From the NCBI GenBank assembly GCA_035548495.1, contig DASZSV010000078.1, positions 1 through 36,519 on the forward strand: a DNA stretch of 36,519 nt, in the 5' to 3' direction. The notes below the pieces were generated by a model, which worked only from the letters and a program-made list of their open reading frames with translations, was not told the DNA's origin and made no database searches. The position numbers and the translations under genes were made by a program. The stretch is from CAILZL01 sp035548495. Lineage in GTDB: Bacteria > Pseudomonadota > Gammaproteobacteria > Steroidobacterales > Steroidobacteraceae. Positions 16,819 to 24,440 of this stretch are shown here, in pieces; within the stretch, counting starts at the first letter, position 1; each line of letters begins with the position of its first letter.

Positions 16819-18078
16819 ATGCCACTGTCACTCCACATCGCCATCACACACTTGCTGGCACGCAAACGCCAGACACTGGTGTCACTGTCCGGCATTGTGC
16901 TGGGTACGGCATTTTTTCTGGCGGTGTCATCATTGATGCGCGGTTCCGAACTGGACTTTATCAAGCGTCTGGTGGACAACAGTCCGCACATCACCGTGTC
17001 TGATGAATATCGCAGCGCCGATGTGCAACCGGCAACACTGCAATGGCCGGATGCCGCGATCAACATCCGCAATGTCAAACCGCAGACCGAAGTGCGCGGC
17101 ATTCGCGGCTATCAGCAAAAGCTGGACTTCATTGAATCACTCAGTCAATCCATTGGCGGCCTGCGTGTTGCACCGGCATTAACCGGATCGGTGGTGCTGA
17201 CATTCGCAGGACGCATTGAAGCCGTATCACTCACCGGCATCATCCCTGCTTCCATGCGTCAGGTTTCCACCATTGAAGACAAAATCATTGCCGGCTCGCT
17301 GGAAGCACTCAACGCCAATCCCAACGGCATCATTGTCGGACAGGGACTGGTGGACAAGTTCAAACTGGCCATGGGCAGAAACATTACCGTGGCCACTGCC
17401 GATGGTGTGGTGCGTGTGATGAAAATCGTCGGCATTTTCCGCACCGGCAACGCAGCTTACGATGAAACACAGACCTATGCGCTGCTCAAGCGCGTGCAGA
17501 CCCTGCTGGAACGGCCCAATCGCGTCAACCGTTTTGTGATCAAGCTGAATGATCCTTATCGTGCACGCGATGTGGCCGGCGTGATTGAAAAGCGCATCGG
17601 TTACAAGTCATTGTCATGGCTTGAAGCCAGCGAAGACATCATGAACGTGCTGTTCATCCGCAACATCATCATGTACAGCGTGGTCACGGCAATTCTTGTT
17701 GTAGCCTCTTTCGGCATCTACAACACCATCTCCACCATTGTCATGGAAAAACATCGCGACATTGCCATCATGAAGTCGATGGGCTTTCACGCACGCGATA
17801 TTCGCAGGATATTTCTCAACGAAGGATTGATTGTCGGTCTGATTGGCAGTCTATTGGGCGTGGTCGTGGGACTGGGACTGATGTGGGCGCTGGGTCAGAT
17901 CACCATCAAGTCGCCCTTTGTTTCCAATGAACCGGTGCATTTGCCGCTGTACTACGGCACGGAACAATTCGCCATCGCCGTGGGCTTTGCCATGCTGTCA
18001 TCCATTGCCGCTTCATACCTGCCGGCACGCAAGGGCGGCCGCGTACATCCCGTTGACATTCTGCGAGGTGCCGCATGA
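16819..18078 (+). CDS. ABC exporter permease, MacB/FtsX family
   Basis: A 419-aa protein with four predicted membrane helices: one near the N-terminus (about 20-38) and three near the C-terminus (from about 280). A large periplasmic MacB-PCD-like domain lies between. The FtsX-type region includes ASFGIYNTISTIVMEKHRDIAIMKSMG, and the end reads LPARKGGRVHPVDILRG, typical of the LolC/MacB/DevC superfamily. Together with the HlyD adaptor and the coupled ATPase it makes a DevBCA- or MacAB-like exporter; the substrate (lipid, peptide or antibiotic) cannot be told. The stop overlaps the ATPase start. Confidence 0.9.
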   Translation: MPLSLHIAITHLLARKRQTLVSLSGIVLGTAFFLAVSSLMRGSELDFIKRLVDNSPHITVSDEYRSADVQPATLQWPDAAINIRNVKPQTEVRGIRGYQQKLDFIESLSQSIGGLRVAPALTGSVVLTFAGRIEAVSLTGIIPASMRQVSTIEDKIIAGSLEALNANPNGIIVGQGLVDKFKLAMGRNITVATADGVVRVMKIVGIFRTGNAAYDETQTYALLKRVQTLLERPNRVNRFVIKLNDPYRARDVAGVIEKRIGYKSLSWLEASEDIMNVLFIRNIIMYSVVTAILVVASFGIYNTISTIVMEKHRDIAIMKSMGFHARDIRRIFLNEGLIVGLIGSLLGVVVGLGLMWALGQITIKSPFVSNEPVHLPLYYGTEQFAIAVGFAMLSSIAASYLPARKGGRVHPVDILRGAA

Positions 18079-18803
18079 GTGTGTTGCTGCAAGCACAACA
18101 TCTGACACGCATCCTGCCTGCGACCATACCGGTGACACTGGTGAATGACATTTCGCTTGATGTGCAACGCGGTGAATTCATCGCCATCATGGGACCATCG
18201 GGTTCCGGCAAATCATCATTGCTGTACCTGCTCGGCTTGCTGGATGCGCCCACCAGTGGTCAACTGTTGCTGGATGGTGAAGATACGTCGGGACTTGATG
18301 AAGAAGCGCTTGCCGATACACGACTGGCAAAACTGGGCTTTGTATTTCAATTCCATTTTCTGCTGGCGGAGTTTTCCGCACTGGACAATGTAAAGCTGCC
18401 GATGATCCGGCTTGGCAAACTGACATCATCGCAAATAGACAAACGCGCGCAGCAATTGCTGAGTGATCTCGGCCTTGCCGAGCACATGCACAAGCGTCCT
18501 GATCAGATGTCCGGCGGTCAGCGTCAGCGCGTCGCCATCGCACGTGCGCTGGCCAATGATCCCCTGCTGATTCTTGCCGATGAACCCACCGGCAATCTTG
18601 ATACAGCGTCTGCAGCCACGGTCAGGCAGATATTGCGCGATCTCGCCAGTCAGCAGGGCAAAACGGTCATCACCGTAACCCATGATCCGGTATTCGCCAG
18701 CGCCACTGACCGCCGCATTGCATTGGTAGATGGCCGGCTTGATCCCGACTGGGAATTACCGGCGATTTCCATTCATGACAGCACAACACACAAAACAGAA
18801 TAA
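18075..18803 (+). CDS. ABC exporter ATPase, LolD/MacB-type
   Basis: A 242-aa cytoplasmic ATPase with all motifs intact: Walker A GPSGSGKSS (40-48), Q-loop Gln92 in FVFQFHFL, signature MSGGQRQR (145-152), Walker B LLILADEPTGNLD with catalytic Glu170, and H-loop His203 in VTHDP. The FQFHFLLAEFSALDNV and DEPTGNLD segments are characteristic of the LolD/MacB/FtsE group. It is ATGA-coupled to the permease, which fixes the pairing. Confidence 0.94.
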   Translation: MSVLLQAQHLTRILPATIPVTLVNDISLDVQRGEFIAIMGPSGSGKSSLLYLLGLLDAPTSGQLLLDGEDTSGLDEEALADTRLAKLGFVFQFHFLLAEFSALDNVKLPMIRLGKLTSSQIDKRAQQLLSDLGLAEHMHKRPDQMSGGQRQRVAIARALANDPLLILADEPTGNLDTASAATVRQILRDLASQQGKTVITVTHDPVFASATDRRIALVDGRLDPDWELPAISIHDSTTHKTE

Positions 18804-18823
18804 GCCGTTACGGATTCCACGAT

Positions 18824-19204
18824 TTATTTTTTCGGCACTTCACCGCTCACATAAAACCATCTGCCATTCTCACGAATGAAGCGGCTGCGTTCATGTCCGC
18901 GTTGTGCCGACGCACCGCCGACACGATAGCGCGCGATGAATTCCACTTCGGCATGATCGGCATCGATATCTTTCCTGTCGATGATTTGCAGACCCAGCCA
19001 CTTGGTTCTTGCTTCAAAGGGAACCGAAGCAGGTCGTTTGCTTACGTGCCATGTATCCAGCAAGTAAGTTTCGTTCTGCATGACAAACGCCGTGTAACGG
19101 GAACGCATCAATGCTTCAGCGGTGGGCGCAGCTCCACCTGCATGATAACGTCCACAGCAACTGGTGTATTCAAGCATCGAACCACAGGGACACGTGGTTT
19201 TCAT
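18824..19204 (-). CDS. YchJ-like protein with an N-terminal SEC-C motif
   Basis: About 126 aa. The N-terminal zinc-binding SEC-C-type motif is CPCGSMLEYTSCCGRYH, followed by the YchJ core: EALMRSRYTAFVMQNETYLLDTWH, KWLGLQIID, VEFIARYRVGG and ERSRFIRENGRWFYVSG. The E. coli relative has a second SEC-C motif at its C-terminus that is absent here. Function is unknown; an NTF2-like fold is described for the family. ATG 19204 is chosen because it puts the motif at the N-terminus as in YchJ; ATG 19231 would add nine residues. It is divergent from the SET-domain gene by about 50 bp. Confidence 0.85.
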   Translation of the reverse strand: MKTTCPCGSMLEYTSCCGRYHAGGAAPTAEALMRSRYTAFVMQNETYLLDTWHVSKRPASVPFEARTKWLGLQIIDRKDIDADHAEVEFIARYRVGGASAQRGHERSRFIRENGRWFYVSGEVPKK

Positions 19205-19257
19205 ATCGGGTTTGATGGCGGTTTTGCGCATGGGGTGTATTGTGGTGTAATTGCCGG

Positions 19258-19797
19258 ATGAAAGCCAAACAGAACAAACCGAAAACCAAATCCAGCACAC
19301 CGGCTGATCCGCGCGGATGGATCGTGGTGAATAAGGTTCGCAATGGCCGTGGTCTGGTGGCCACTCGTGCATTCCGAAACGGACAATTGATTGCAGAGAT
19401 CGGCGGCAAGATTGTTACTGCTGAGCAGGTATGGGGTTACTGGGAAGCAGATGAACGCCGTGGCGCCAACTGTATTCGCTACGACGATGACCATTTTCTT
19501 GATCCCGAAGGTTACATCGGCGCCTTCTGCAATCATTCCTGCAATCCGAATACGGCGTTGATCAAACGCGGCCGCAAGTTGATACTCAAGGCAATCGCCC
19601 CCATTGCTGCGGGCGATGAATTGACGCATGACTATTCAACGTACGTCGGGAGGGATGATGTATGGACCATGCGTTGCAACTGCGGTGAAGAAAATTGTCG
19701 TGGCGTAGTGAAGAATTTTTCCAGGTTGCCCAAGGCAACCCTGGCACGATATAAAAAACTGGGTGCCATCCCGAAGTTTATTTTACAGACTCGGTGA
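19258..19797 (+). CDS. SET-domain protein, putative lysine methyltransferase
   Basis: A 179-aa protein that is almost entirely a SET domain. Visible features are NGRGLVATRAFRNGQLIAEI at the start, the pseudoknot-forming FCNHSCNPNT (cofactor-binding Asn-His), and GDELTHDYSTY with the catalytic-type Tyr. A post-SET-like cysteine cluster, MRCNCGEENCRG, follows; the fourth zinc ligand would normally come from the SET domain. Substrates of bacterial SET proteins are mostly unknown. The N-terminus is Lys-rich (KAKQNKPKTK). ATG 19258 is preferred over an in-frame TTG at 19240, though the ribosome site is weak. Confidence 0.9.
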   Translation: MKAKQNKPKTKSSTPADPRGWIVVNKVRNGRGLVATRAFRNGQLIAEIGGKIVTAEQVWGYWEADERRGANCIRYDDDHFLDPEGYIGAFCNHSCNPNTALIKRGRKLILKAIAPIAAGDELTHDYSTYVGRDDVWTMRCNCGEENCRGVVKNFSRLPKATLARYKKLGAIPKFILQTR

Positions 19798-19825
19798 GTG
19801 TAGAGGGTCTTACAACGAAGCGATG

Positions 19826-19896
19826 CGTCATACCCGCGAAGGCGGGTATCCAGTAAGAAAATTATTCAACTGGATTCCCGTTTCCACGGGAATGAC
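19826..19896. repeat. Inverted-repeat element (TACCCGCGAAGGCGGGTATCCAG ... CTGGATTCCCG type)
   Basis: The left arm CGTCATACCCGCGAAGGCGG is itself a small hairpin (TACCCGC/GCGGGTA). The right arm CTGGATTCCCGTTTCCACGG ends in GGGAATGAC. The arms are inverse copies of each other with a few differences, separated by about 17 bp of AT-rich DNA. It follows the SET gene stop by about 30 bp. A single half-site of the same type is at 32131-32157. Confidence 0.75.
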
Positions 19897-20000
19897 TTCT
19901 CGCCAACTCAAACCTCAACACCAGAACTATCTACTGTTCACCCTGTCGAAAGGTTTATAAATTCCTGTTCCCTCACCGTCAGTAGCTGCAACCGGTCATC

Positions 20001-20106
20001 CGCCAACTGTTCTTTAATACGTCCCACCTCTGCACAACTAATGCATTTCAAATGCATCACCGGTTCGGTGAGCGAATCTCCGCCTTGTATTGATCGAACC
20101 ATTCGT
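20001..20106 (-). pseudogene. Decayed C-terminal fragment of a GIY-YIG-like gene
   Basis: On the plus strand this starts CCGCCAACTGTTCTT and continues with ATGCATCACCGG.TCGGTGAGC, then CTTGTATTGATCGAACC. The same order occurs at 21077-21220 of the GIY-YIG-like gene, where a central part absent here is present. By eye the matching blocks are roughly 70% identical. It has no open frame of note and is best read as an old relic. Confidence 0.55.
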
Positions 20107-20162
20107 CGGGAAAGATGGTGTCAGCGAATGTCATGCTTAAGAAACCAACGATTGAATTGATC

Positions 20163-20921
20163 TCAATGCCCTGTTCTTTGCGCTGCGCGCTGCGGGAAAA
20201 TCATGATGCAGACAATCATGAACACAATCAACGCCGCCGAAGCAGAATAGCGGCTTAAAGCCATGCCACCATCGCTCACTGGCTTGTCGAGAAAATCACC
20301 GACTACAGCGCCCAGCGGACGAGTAAGAATGAATGCGGCCCAGAACAGGAATGTTCTTGATGTTCTGGTAAACAGATAAAGCACTGCGACCACCCCAAGC
20401 AGCACAAGGAAAATGGCAGTGCCGCCAAGATAGCCCAGTCCCGCAGTGTCCGCCGTCCAGTCACCCAACGCCGTGCCCAGCGTTTGCGAAAACATGATGG
20501 TGATCCAGTAGAAACTTTCGGCCCTGGTCGAGCTTATCGTGCTTACTGCAACTGATCCCAGTGTTTTGTACCAGATGGCCAGCGATGCCATGAGCAACAC
20601 AAACAACAATGACGAACCACCGGCGTAACCGATGCCCAGCGAGCGATCTGCGAAATCAGCCATCGTCGTGCCAACAGTAGTTGTCGCAACAATGGTGACC
20701 CAGTACAAATAGGGATGAAATTTCTCAGCACGAATTTGCGCGGCAACCGCAATGACGAATATCACTGCGAATATGCCGGTGCTCAACAGGTAACCAAGAT
20801 TCATTGACATGGACACTGCATCACCCGCAGTTTCACCCAGTGTCGTCGCCGCAATCTTGATGATCCAGAAAATCAGCGTTACGGCGGGAACCTTGCTGAG
20901 TGATTGTCCGGTGGTGTTCAT
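20163..20921 (-). CDS. COG4705-type integral membrane protein with four internal repeats
   Basis: A 252-aa protein with about eight transmembrane helices. Four similar units are visible, each with a Thr/Leu-Gly-x3-(Gly/Ala)-Asp signature: ATTLGETAGDAVS (26-38), ATTTVGTTMADFAD, SQTLGTALGDWTAD and TRPLGAVVGDFLDKP. This matches the uncharacterised COG4705 membrane family; no transport substrate or enzymatic role is known to me. The four-fold repeat of acidic residues within helices would suit a cation or metal pathway, which is inference. It lies between the intact GIY-YIG-like gene and its decayed fragment. Confidence 0.8.
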   Translation of the reverse strand: MNTTGQSLSKVPAVTLIFWIIKIAATTLGETAGDAVSMSMNLGYLLSTGIFAVIFVIAVAAQIRAEKFHPYLYWVTIVATTTVGTTMADFADRSLGIGYAGGSSLLFVLLMASLAIWYKTLGSVAVSTISSTRAESFYWITIMFSQTLGTALGDWTADTAGLGYLGGTAIFLVLLGVVAVLYLFTRTSRTFLFWAAFILTRPLGAVVGDFLDKPVSDGGMALSRYSASAALIVFMIVCIMIFPQRAAQRTGH

Positions 20922-21033
20922 GCTTTACCCATGTTTATTGTCTGAGACAAAGACTATCGAGAAAATGCGGGGCTTGAGATTAAAACATCGCAATAGCATA
21001 TGCAGTTGCATTTCAAACTCTGCTTGAGCAACG

Positions 21034-21621
21034 TCAATGCCCTCCCTGCACCAGCAATCCTTCCGCCCTTAATGCCTCCGCCAACTGTTCTTCGATCCGT
21101 TCTGCTTCGGCGCGTTTGATGTACTGCAAGTGCATCACTGGACCGGTGAGCACCTCAAGCCCGCGCTTCAACACACTGCCTGCTGCACGAATACCTGCTT
21201 TGTGCTGATCAAACCGTTCAGCTGCAGTGTACTGACTCATACCCACATAAATGCCAAGGGGTTCAGAACGACTGTCGCTGTAGTCCAGCAGGACAAGATA
21301 AATATTTGAACGGCCGCTTGCAATCTTCTGAAAGCGAGCTGCCACATCGTACGCAGTGTGCAGCCAGCTGATATGACGCATCGGCAGCCATTCCGGAATG
21401 TCAGCAGCCGCATGCTTCCACAACGTGGCGAGCATGGCTTCAATGTTGACTGCCATGTCACCGCGCATCCATTGCTCATGAATGCAATGTGCGCCGAGCA
21501 AACCATCATTTTGTTTCAATGCATCGTTAAACAACGATTGAAGTTGTGCGTCCGTGGCCATTTGCAGTGGCCGGCTGGCAGGCGATGCAGCCGTGTCGAA
21601 GTTGTGAGGGGAGATGGACAT
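21034..21621 (-). CDS. GIY-YIG-like putative nuclease
   Basis: About 195 aa. The N-terminal half (to about residue 110) is helical and without a recognised domain; it includes QLQSLFNDALKQNDGLLGAH and MLATLWKHAAADIPEWLP. The C-terminal half reads like a GIY-YIG nuclease: IYLVLLDYSD (first strand), LGIYVGMSQYTAAERFDQHK with the YVG motif and a candidate catalytic Arg, and EAERIEEQLAEAL with a candidate metal-binding Glu. The nuclease call is inference from motif pattern. ATG 21621 is preferred although no ribosome site is clear; the frame is open a further 60 bp through a palindromic repeat. A truncated copy lies at 23966-24316. Confidence 0.6.
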   Translation of the reverse strand: MSISPHNFDTAASPASRPLQMATDAQLQSLFNDALKQNDGLLGAHCIHEQWMRGDMAVNIEAMLATLWKHAAADIPEWLPMRHISWLHTAYDVAARFQKIASGRSNIYLVLLDYSDSRSEPLGIYVGMSQYTAAERFDQHKAGIRAAGSVLKRGLEVLTGPVMHLQYIKRAEAERIEEQLAEALRAEGLLVQGGH

Positions 21622-21745
21622 TGAGGTGATTGTAACGTAGGGCGGGATATATCCCGCCTCCGACAACCACGAACCAGTCACTGCGGGTTACGCAGAAGAA
21701 TTGCCAACCCGCCCTGCCTCAGAACGACCGTGGTGAGTTCGTCAA
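21278..21745. repeat. 468-bp duplication, copy 1 (GIY-YIG 5' half plus upstream palindromic repeat)
   Basis: Matches 23973-24440 over its whole length without gaps, with about 26 differences counted by eye (about 94% identity). It covers codons for the N-terminal half of the GIY-YIG-like protein, the start region and about 120 bp upstream. Inside it are the perfect 18-bp palindrome GGCGGGATATATCCCGCC (21641-21658) and the inverted pair GCGGGTT (21683-21689) / AACCCGC (21706-21712). Confidence 0.9.
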
Positions 21746-23724
21746 TTTGGCGGATTATTCTTCAACAAGAAGTCCACCATCGCCTGTAACATCTGCATTC
21801 TGGTATCGCTGTTGGACAACCAGTGATCCTCATGTTTGAGTGTGACAAACTCCACCGGTTTGCCGGCCTTCTTTAAGGCCTTGAACATCAATTCACTTTG
21901 CCTGTATGGAACAACCGTATCGTCCTTACCGTGGATAAGCAATACAGGAATATTCACATCTTCAACATGTTGCGCAGGAGATCGTTCGCCAAGCACCGGA
22001 TCGTTCGTGTCTTTTGCGCCGATGAAGCGGTCGAAATAGCGGGTTGAACGACTATCCTCGCGCCAGCCCTGCTGCACAAGCGTCGTACGCATCTCTGCGA
22101 GATCTGAAATGCCTGATACCGACACTGCACAACGATAAGTTCCTTTATCAAAACTTGCACCAGCCAACGCTGCATAACCCCCATAACTTGCGCCAGCAAT
22201 GCAGACACGTTTTGCATCAACCACGCCATCCTTCACCAGCTTGCGCACACCATCTGACAAATCCTGCTGCATCTTGCGTCCCCACTCGCCATATCCAGCT
22301 GACAACAACTGCAAATTGACATCGGACCCGCGGAAATTCGGTTGCAACACGGCATAACCCTGCGCGGCCAGCGCCTGCGCCCACCAATCGAAATAACCGG
22401 TGTCATGCGCAGCAGGTCCGCCATGCGGCAACACAATCAATGGCAGATGCGTGGGTTCTCTCCCGAGCGGCAAGGTAAGAAATGCGGGAATGGAGAGTCC
22501 ATCACTTGATTGATAAACCAACGACGTGGTTTCAGCAATCTTGTCCAGTCCATCATATACCGCGCCAACAGATTTGAACTTATAACTACCGGCGTCGAAC
22601 ACCGCATACATGTATCCGTGCTCCTTTCCTTCAATCGTGATCACCATTCTCCTGAAATCATCCGTTGCCGAAACGAATCGCACTTTTTCTCCAGGAAAAG
22701 AACTATTGATGAAGTCCCAGGCTTCCTGTGCACCGGAATCAAAAAACACGATGTCCTCGTGATTCGACAATTTTCGGCCGGCGACAACACGCCCGGTGAG
22801 CCGATCCAGAATGAACTCTTCGTATTGCCCGTTCTCCGCCAGCGGTTCGCTGACTGTGCCATCGGTCATCGATACCGACTTGAGAACGGTGCTGCCATTC
22901 TGGTTCAGTGGAAACCTCACCCAGACTGCATTGTCTTTGGGTGCCAGCCCCACCAGTTGTGGCACCGCGAGTTCCGATTCTGCAGATGCCACGACTTTAA
23001 GGTGATTATCGACTTTAAGACTGAGTTGCCACTTCCGCTCCGGTTCGATGTAAATCACGTTGGCCGCAACTTCGCCGGATTGATCGATCAGCCACCGGTT
23101 GGTCACTTCGCTGCTATGAGCCACCACGCTCGAGTATTTTGCTCCCGGATGAAACCTGAGTAACACCGGTTTGAAGATGTTGTTCTTGTCCGTTTCGAGT
23201 CCAGAGACATATACATTTGGGGCGTCAGCAGTGGCACGAACCACAGGAGTATCGACGATGGTATTCATAAAGCCACCGCTGGTCCATGTAACATGCCCAC
23301 TGCTATTGTCGGGTATCACATTGCCAACTGGATCGGAAGAACTGCCTTGTTCAACATCGTATGACGTCAGCATTCTCCACTCGGTATCCCTGCCGATTGT
23401 TCCGCGCGGCTGCACACTGCTGGAGGAAATGATCAGCAGGTGGTTTTCATCAACCCACTGCAATCCACGCAATTTCAAGTTTTGCAGATGCAATGTTCGC
23501 AGAATCTTCCGGTCATCAAGAGACAGAATCTGCACCAGGCGTTCGTCACCAGCTGTCCTGATCAATGCCAGACGGGAACCGTTTGGCGATATGCGCACAT
23601 CTTCCGTGCTTGGCAGATGTCCAAATATATCGAGGTGAACATTGTCAGCGCTCACAGCCCACGTCATCAGCAACAAAATCATTGACAACAACCGGCCACC
23701 AAACAGACGTACTTTATCCTTCAT
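21742..23724 (-). CDS. Secreted S9-family serine peptidase (prolyl oligopeptidase/acylaminoacyl-peptidase type)
   Basis: A 660-aa exported peptidase. A signal peptide is visible (MKDKVRLFGG plus hydrophobic core, likely cut after AVSA). A beta-propeller-like region spans about 40-400, with FGHLPSTEDVRISPNGSRLA at its start. The alpha/beta-hydrolase domain follows: oxyanion region PLIVLPHGGPAAHD, nucleophile Ser513 in GASYGGYAA, Asp602 in IHGKDDTVVP and His634 in LKHEDHWLS, so the triad is complete. ATG 23724 is chosen because it starts the signal peptide; the open frame extends to 23817. Its last 70 bp are duplicated at 23874-23943. Confidence 0.9.
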   Translation of the reverse strand: MKDKVRLFGGRLLSMILLLMTWAVSADNVHLDIFGHLPSTEDVRISPNGSRLALIRTAGDERLVQILSLDDRKILRTLHLQNLKLRGLQWVDENHLLIISSSSVQPRGTIGRDTEWRMLTSYDVEQGSSSDPVGNVIPDNSSGHVTWTSGGFMNTIVDTPVVRATADAPNVYVSGLETDKNNIFKPVLLRFHPGAKYSSVVAHSSEVTNRWLIDQSGEVAANVIYIEPERKWQLSLKVDNHLKVVASAESELAVPQLVGLAPKDNAVWVRFPLNQNGSTVLKSVSMTDGTVSEPLAENGQYEEFILDRLTGRVVAGRKLSNHEDIVFFDSGAQEAWDFINSSFPGEKVRFVSATDDFRRMVITIEGKEHGYMYAVFDAGSYKFKSVGAVYDGLDKIAETTSLVYQSSDGLSIPAFLTLPLGREPTHLPLIVLPHGGPAAHDTGYFDWWAQALAAQGYAVLQPNFRGSDVNLQLLSAGYGEWGRKMQQDLSDGVRKLVKDGVVDAKRVCIAGASYGGYAALAGASFDKGTYRCAVSVSGISDLAEMRTTLVQQGWREDSRSTRYFDRFIGAKDTNDPVLGERSPAQHVEDVNIPVLLIHGKDDTVVPYRQSELMFKALKKAGKPVEFVTLKHEDHWLSNSDTRMQMLQAMVDFLLKNNPPN

Positions 23725-23873
23725 GATCCACACCATATCTTTACAGTACCTTAACAGCTGTCGCGCACGACGCATGACCTGCGCATCATGAACTGCACTT
23801 GCGTTTCCGTCAATCAACCATGGAAGTCATCATCAAAGATGAAGGATGCCGATGAAACTACACACAGGCTGGA

Positions 23874-23943
23874 CAATTTGGCGGATTATTCTTCGACAAG
23901 AAGTCCGGGTTGCCTGCAACATCTGCATTGTGGTATCGCTGTT
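23874..23943 (-). pseudogene. Fragment of the S9 peptidase 3' end
   Basis: Corresponds to the last about 70 bp of the peptidase gene (21743-21813), sharing AATTTGGCGGATTATTCTTC and ACATCTGCATT.TGGTATCGC. It is about 1 bp shorter than the intact copy within the coding region, which shifts the frame, and the stop context is altered. It lies about 150 bp upstream of the intact peptidase start. Confidence 0.8.
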
Positions 23944-23965
23944 CTATAAAGCCAGTTCTAAATGG

Positions 23966-24316
23966 TCAGTCACTGTAGTCCAGCAGGACAAGATAGATAT
24001 GTGAACGGCCGCTTGCAATCTTCTGAAAGCGAGCTGCCACATCGTAAGCAGTGCGCAGCCAGTTGATATGGCGCATCGGCAACCATTCCGGAATGTCAGC
24101 AGCCGCATGCGTCCACAATTTTGCGAGCATGGCTTCAATGTTGACTGCCATGTCACCGCGCATCCATTGCTCATGAATGCAATGTGCGCCGCACAGACCA
24201 TCATTTTGTTTCAATGCATCGTTAAACAACGATTGAAGTTGTGCACCCGTGGCCATTTGCAGTGGCCGGCCGGCAGGCGATGCAGCCGTGTCGAAGCTGT
24301 GAGGGGAGATGGACAT
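23966..24316 (-). pseudogene. Truncated second copy of the GIY-YIG-like gene
   Basis: Keeps the start region and about 110 codons of the N-terminal half in an open frame, then breaks off at the residues LLDYSD, so the entire nuclease-like half (YVG motif, Arg, Glu) is missing. Differences from the intact copy include changed residues such as GLLGAH to GLCGAH. The frame has stayed open, so expression of a stand-alone N-terminal domain is possible, but a relic is the simpler reading. Confidence 0.8.
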
Positions 24317-24440
24317 TGAGGTGATTGTAACGTAGGGCGGGATATATCCCGCCTCCGATAACCACGAAACCGTCACGGCGGGTTACGCAGAGGAACTGCC
24401 AACCCGCCCTGCCTCAGAACCATCGTGGTGAGTTCGTCAA
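23973..24440. repeat. 468-bp duplication, copy 2
   Basis: Gap-free counterpart of 21278-21745. It includes the same 18-bp palindrome GGCGGGATATATCCCGCC (24336-24353), unchanged, and the GCGGGTT/AACCCGC pair. The right boundary is sharp: both copies share GTGGTGAGTTCGTCAA and then diverge. Confidence 0.9.

Larger units (their letters stand above)
19798..20162. other. Intergenic region with repeats and a gene remnant
   Basis: This 365-bp stretch has no intact gene. It holds an inverted-repeat element (19826-19896), a piece of the CACCCTGTCGAAAGG type near 19939-19954, and a decayed fragment of the GIY-YIG-like gene (about 20001-20106). Confidence 0.6.
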
